A DNA stretch of 64,000 bases from JAGXLC01 sp041686375 (GTDB lineage Bacteria > Bacteroidota > Bacteroidia > Bacteroidales > UBA12077). Of this stretch, positions 60,474 through 64,000 are shown piece by piece. Where the stretch lies: the NCBI GenBank assembly GCA_041686375.1, contig JAWLEB010000006.1, positions 1-64,000 of the forward strand, in the 5' to 3' direction. How positions within the stretch are numbered: the stretch's first letter is position 1; each line of letters starts with the position of its first letter. A program made the position numbers and the translations under genes. Under the pieces are notes generated by a model. It was given only the letters and a program-made list of their open reading frames with translations. It did not search any database and had not been told where the DNA came from.

Positions 60474-61664
60474 ATGGCAACGAAGAAAGATTATTACGAA
60501 ATACTAGGAATTTCCAAAGATGCATCTCAAGATGAAATAAAAAAAGCCTACAGGAAAATGGCCTTAAAATATCACCCTGATAAAAATCCGGGTGACAAAG
60601 AAGCAGAGAAAAAATTCAAAGAGGCAGCAGAAGCATACGAAATTCTTGGAAATCCGGAGAAAAGAAATAAATATGACCGCTTTGGCCATGAAGGCGTAAA
60701 AGACTCTGCCGGGGCTGGCGCCGGAGGTTTCGGTGGTGGGATGACCATTGAAGATATTTTTGAACAATTTGGCGATATTTTCGGCGGAGGAAGCTTCGGA
60801 AGCGGTTTTGGCGGATTTGGAGATTTCGGAGGATTCCGAAGTACCGGACAAAGAAGAAGAAGAACGACCAAAGGCTCAAATCTGCGTGTGAAAGTTAAAT
60901 TAACACTGGAAGAAATTGCTCACGGAGTAAACAAAAAACTCAAAGTCAATAAATATATAGCATGTGATACATGTAACGGAACAGGTGCAGAAAAAGGTGC
61001 ATCATCAGGATATAGTACCTGTAATACCTGTAGAGGCACAGGTCAGGTGACACGTGTGACAAATACATTCCTGGGACAAATGCAGAGTACTTCCACATGT
61101 CCGACTTGTGGTGGAGAAGGAAGAATAATTTCCAACAAATGTTCCAAATGCAATGGAGAAGGAATTGTCAAAGGAAATGAAGTTATATCTATCAATATTC
61201 CACCAGGAGTAGCAGAAGGCATGCAATTAAATGTTAGCGGAAAAGGAAACGCCGCCCGAAGAGGAGGAATCAACGGCGACCTTATCGTTCTTATTGAGGA
61301 AGAAAAGCATCCTGAACTTATACGAGACGGGAATGATTTAATATACGGGCTTTATATCAGCTTTCCTAAAGCAGTAATGGGAGGACCTGCTGAAGTTCCT
61401 ACAATAGACAGTAAAGTTAAAATAAAAATAGATCCAGGCACACAACCCGGCAAAATCTTACGACTGAAGGGTAAAGGCCTGCCAGAGGTTAACGGTTATG
61501 GCAAAGGCGACCTCCTGGTTAATATTAATGTTTGGGTACCGAAAGAGTTATCCAAAGAGGAAAGAAAAATAATCGAACAACTGGAAAATTCTAATAATTT
61601 TCAACCCAATCCTTCAAAAGCAGACAAAAGCTTTTTTGAAAAAATGAAGGCATTCTTTGAATAA
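60474..61664 (+). CDS. dnaJ: Chaperone DnaJ
   Basis: A 396-residue class I DnaJ. The J domain (1-68) has the catalytic KYHPDKNPGDKEAE (HPD). A Gly/Phe-rich region (about 70-125) follows, then four zinc CxxCxGxG repeats: CDTCNGTGAEKG, CNTCRGTGQVTR, CPTCGGEGRII and CSKCNGEGIVKG. The C-terminal substrate domain contains IPPGVAEGMQLNVSGKGN and GTQPGKILRLKGKGLPEVNGYGKGDLLV. It stimulates DnaK ATPase and holds unfolded proteins. Same operon as grpE (30-base gap). Confidence 0.95.
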   Translation: MATKKDYYEILGISKDASQDEIKKAYRKMALKYHPDKNPGDKEAEKKFKEAAEAYEILGNPEKRNKYDRFGHEGVKDSAGAGAGGFGGGMTIEDIFEQFGDIFGGGSFGSGFGGFGDFGGFRSTGQRRRRTTKGSNLRVKVKLTLEEIAHGVNKKLKVNKYIACDTCNGTGAEKGASSGYSTCNTCRGTGQVTRVTNTFLGQMQSTSTCPTCGGEGRIISNKCSKCNGEGIVKGNEVISINIPPGVAEGMQLNVSGKGNAARRGGINGDLIVLIEEEKHPELIRDGNDLIYGLYISFPKAVMGGPAEVPTIDSKVKIKIDPGTQPGKILRLKGKGLPEVNGYGKGDLLVNINVWVPKELSKEERKIIEQLENSNNFQPNPSKADKSFFEKMKAFFE

Positions 61665-61681
61665 AAAAACAGAATAATCAG

Positions 61682-62183
61682 GGAGCTGAAGTAAAAATTG
61701 TTGCCCAACCGCAAGGCTTCATAGAATACAAGAACATAAAAACGGTTGAACTGCTCATTAATGACTCAACAGTAGAAACGATTGAAAAGCAAATTTTGTT
61801 AATAAACAATCATCCTCAATGAATTCCAAATTAGTAAATATGAGGTAACTAATCAACAATATGCTGAATTTTTAAATGATATAGGAGCAGAAAAAAAGGT
61901 TCCTACGGAAATATCAAGTTTATTTATCTTAACGATTCAAACAACAATATTACCCATAATGATAGTAGCTTTATACCTTTGAAAGGTAAAAAAACACCCA
62001 GTTACTAACGTTACTTGGCATGGCGCCAATAGTTATTGTCAATGGGCAGGAGGCAGATTACCCTCTCAGGCGGAATGATACTTAGCAGCAGCTTCTGAAA
62101 CAAATATAGATATCAATAAATACCTGAAGCCTTCAGAAACCAATAGAAGAAACGGTTTTAGGGTGATGAAGCCCGTTCCTTAA
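61682..62183 (+). pseudogene. Decayed formylglycine-generating-enzyme-like (FGE-sulfatase) gene
   Basis: Downstream of dnaJ, three reading frames in turn encode pieces of one protein: GAEVKIVAQPQGFIEYKNIK (from 61682), NEFQISKYEVTNQQYAEFLN (from 61818), IYLNDSNNNITHNDSSFIPL, then HPVTNVTWHGANSYCQWAGG with RLPSQAE and finally RRNGFRVMKPVP (stop at 62181). These are the family motifs of FGE-sulfatase/SUMF1 proteins. At least three frameshifts and a TGA after RLPSQAE (where Trp is expected) break it, and the central part of the domain is deleted. It is therefore a pseudogene. The two open frames at the start could also be unrelated sequence. Confidence 0.75.
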
Positions 62184-62184
62184 A

Positions 62185-63999
62185 CTAAAAATTAATGCGT
62201 AAAGAGAATTTATAAGCAAAATTGTCAGCAGGTTTTGGGAAAGCATAAGGGCCATATCTATAGTAAAGCCCTAAACCATAGCTAAAAAAATTAACAGAGA
62301 GCAAATTATCCAGTAGTAAACCTGACTCGAAATATCCTTCTTCAAAACTTTTTAGCATCATATTCTCATGATGTTCCATATTGTCGAGCCAACCCCATCC
62401 CATATTGGTTACCACTGACAAACGTGGGGAAAAATTATCTGTCCGGAATAAAAGAGAAACCATATCCTGTCTTAAAAATATAGAAGCAAAACGTTGAGCA
62501 AAAAATTCGTTGAGTTGCATTGTAGCAAAAGAATTATCAATTTGCAAAGCAAACCTGGAGGTGTAACTGCCATTTCCATTGTACATATTAAAAACCGGCA
62601 ATGTCCCGGAGGCATATCCTCCCATCAAATGAATATGTGTTTTGCCTAAATTCTTTGTTGTAAAAGTTTCAGAAATCCTCCCCTCTAAACGTAAATTAGA
62701 AAAATTACCATCAAACCATTGATTCCCCCTGGTAAGATTTGCATACAACACAGGATAATCAGTTCCCTCTGAAATTAAGCCCCATGGTGTTTTTATTAAT
62801 TTTTCCTTATAAGCGTATTTCAACTTTATTCCTGCATCAGAAAAGTGAAAATTCCCTGAATAATCAGTATTCTCATGAGAATATACATAAGGTTCCATAG
62901 ATTCTATCTGATATTGATTTATAAAAGCATTCATTTTAAGATATCTTAATAATCTGAATGTAACACTCCCTTCTATTCTTTCCTCAGGGTTCATATCTTC
63001 AACCAAATAATCCCTGAAATTCTCCAAGGAACTCAGGTTGCGATCCATTAAGAACTGATAGCTCCCTAATTCGGCAACATCATTTTGATAAGAAAGATGC
63101 ATTTTTGTTTCTTTTGTTTCATCCAGAAACAGTTCTAAATCCCCGCCATACTTAACCTCCTTGTCTTTAAAACCATAAGCAAAGTATCCACCCACTGAAA
63201 ACCAGGGTGAAATTTTGTCATTAGTCATGCCCCCAAAACCCATTCGAAAACCTTCATACTGATTATATGACAATAGCTTACGGTAATCGATATCTAAAAA
63301 CTTGTAGGGATAATAACCTGTAGTGGCCATACGAACCATCTTCAATTTATCATCAAAATCATTTGCTTCACCCAGGCTATCAATCACTTCATAAGTTCTT
63401 TCTTCCTTTTCGGATAATTCATGACTGCGGTTTTGAGCCCAGAACTCATTTGACTGATGGTATGCATCATAAGGGATCTCAACATCCAGCTTATCAAAAA
63501 ATCTATGATCAATCTCAGGATTAATTTCAATATCCTTAATATAAGTGCGGCCATCTCCGGATAGTGTGTAATTATCTCTTTTGCCGCCAGTCTTAAAATT
63601 ATGAAATACAATTTTTGTATCTAACTGTGAAGGAAACCATTGCCTGTTTTCAATAAACTCATATCGGTGCTGTATTTTGATAGTAAAATCAGAAGGAGGA
63701 TACACCGGCTCGGCAATCACCTTTTGCAAGGCATAGCCATTGGTGTGTATATGAAGCATGCCTTTGAGACCATCAAAATTTTTACCTTTTTTTGGAAAGA
63801 AAGAAATGATAAAAATACTATCTGCGTCAGAAACAAAAAGCGTGTCCTCAACTTTAAACTGATATTTTTTGTAGCTGTTTTTCGTAATCGGATTTAAATA
63901 ATTGTTGTCCCCAATTGTGACAAAATCATCATAGAATGAAAAAGACTGGAATTGCGTTGCCAAAATAACCAATGAAGGGTCCTTAAAACCGGAGACACG
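62185..63999 (-). CDS. DUF5686 family outer-membrane protein (5' end beyond window)
   Basis: At least 604 residues; the frame is open to the right edge, so the true start is outside. It matches the DUF5686 family of Bacteroidota outer-membrane proteins, often fused to an N-terminal carboxypeptidase-like regulatory domain that would lie beyond the window. Visible parts are DPSLVILATQFQSFSFYDDF, YDAYHQSNEFWAQNRSHELSEKE and, in the C-terminal half, a series of amphipathic strands (ISPWFSVGGYFAYGFKD, FSYGLGLYYRYGPYAF), ending in YKFSLRINF as expected for a barrel. Function unknown. The TTG codon at 63972 is not the real start. It converges on the dnaJ/pseudogene side with 1 base between stops. 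Confidence 0.85.
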   Translation of the reverse strand, partial: RVSGFKDPSLVILATQFQSFSFYDDFVTIGDNNYLNPITKNSYKKYQFKVEDTLFVSDADSIFIISFFPKKGKNFDGLKGMLHIHTNGYALQKVIAEPVYPPSDFTIKIQHRYEFIENRQWFPSQLDTKIVFHNFKTGGKRDNYTLSGDGRTYIKDIEINPEIDHRFFDKLDVEIPYDAYHQSNEFWAQNRSHELSEKEERTYEVIDSLGEANDFDDKLKMVRMATTGYYPYKFLDIDYRKLLSYNQYEGFRMGFGGMTNDKISPWFSVGGYFAYGFKDKEVKYGGDLELFLDETKETKMHLSYQNDVAELGSYQFLMDRNLSSLENFRDYLVEDMNPEERIEGSVTFRLLRYLKMNAFINQYQIESMEPYVYSHENTDYSGNFHFSDAGIKLKYAYKEKLIKTPWGLISEGTDYPVLYANLTRGNQWFDGNFSNLRLEGRISETFTTKNLGKTHIHLMGGYASGTLPVFNMYNGNGSYTSRFALQIDNSFATMQLNEFFAQRFASIFLRQDMVSLLFRTDNFSPRLSVVTNMGWGWLDNMEHHENMMLKSFEEGYFESGLLLDNLLSVNFFSYGLGLYYRYGPYAFPKPADNFAYKFSLRINF

Positions 64000-64000
64000 T

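Noticed and set aside
61665..61681. Continuation of dnaJ beyond its stop
   Set aside because: DnaJ ends at its normal C-terminus; the following coding-like sequence belongs to a different, broken gene.
1..64000. CRISPR array, prophage, integron or IS element
   Set aside because: No regularly spaced repeats, transposase, integrase or phage structural gene was found on either strand.

Overview
The window is an AT-rich chromosomal segment from a member of the Bacteroidota, probably a Bacteroidales-like or marine relative; I cannot name the genus. The evidence is: proteins with type IX secretion (T9SS) sorting domains of both kinds (A and B); families largely restricted to the phylum (DUF4290, DUF5686); a MurA with Asp in place of the catalytic Cys; a PASTA / T9SS / RluD / Ddl gene string; and repeated -7 elements of the form TAnnTTTG, often with TTTG 18-21 bases upstream and no strong Shine-Dalgarno sequence. 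A clostridial-type 2[4Fe-4S] ferredoxin beside an Mn-type superoxide dismutase suggests an anaerobe or facultative organism that meets oxygen. I see no phage, IS element, CRISPR array or rRNA operon. This is mostly housekeeping sequence, with decayed genes and a dispersed repeat family in the gaps.

Layout. 1-5.6 kb (+): end of a transketolase C-terminal subunit, a three-gene ECF sigma module (sigma factor, membrane protein, Spy/CpxP-like periplasmic protein), a penicillin acylase-family hydrolase and an OsmC-like protein. 5.7-12.1 kb: FabD, FolE and a 6-pyruvoyl-tetrahydropterin synthase homologue, heptose epimerase HldD (+), then a FIST sensor next to a PAS/SpoIIE phosphatase, and a DUF1858 protein. 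12.4-18.6 kb: SodA, a nitroreductase, an acyl-CoA carboxyltransferase with its biotin carrier, an LptF/G permease and Tgt. 18.8-29.7 kb (mostly +): GT2 glycosyltransferase, sigma factor, RsmG, ribosomal protein L34, then PASTA protein, T9SS cargo, RluD, Ddl; a T9SS-tail remnant; MiaA (-); Yip1-family protein and SmpB.

29.7-39.3 kb (-): two envelope proteins of unknown function, an operon of lytic transglycosylase, UvrA and LOG protein, and an ECF sigma factor translationally coupled to a membrane-anchored beta-barrel-like protein. 39.6-47.7 kb (-): dihydrolipoyl dehydrogenase, a ZnuABC-type metal importer, a TlpA-like lipoprotein, MeaB and a DUF1573 protein. 47.9-53.4 kb: M20 amidohydrolase, ferredoxin, saccharopine dehydrogenase-like enzyme, tRNA-His (-), and an EF-G paralogue lacking the catalytic His. 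53.6-64 kb: T9SS type B cargo (-), UvrD helicase, DUF4290, MurA, GrpE, DnaJ, a decayed formylglycine-generating-enzyme-like gene, and a DUF5686 protein cut by the window end.

The most notable items beyond ordinary annotation are a roughly 125-base structured repeat in three intergenic copies; the EF-G paralogue without its catalytic His; a ZnuA whose last 50 or so residues read through repeat-like DNA; a Tgt without zinc cysteines; a sigma factor coupled to a putative envelope-spanning regulator; the FIST/PAS/SpoIIE pair; and two gene remnants. None is proven to be a new system.
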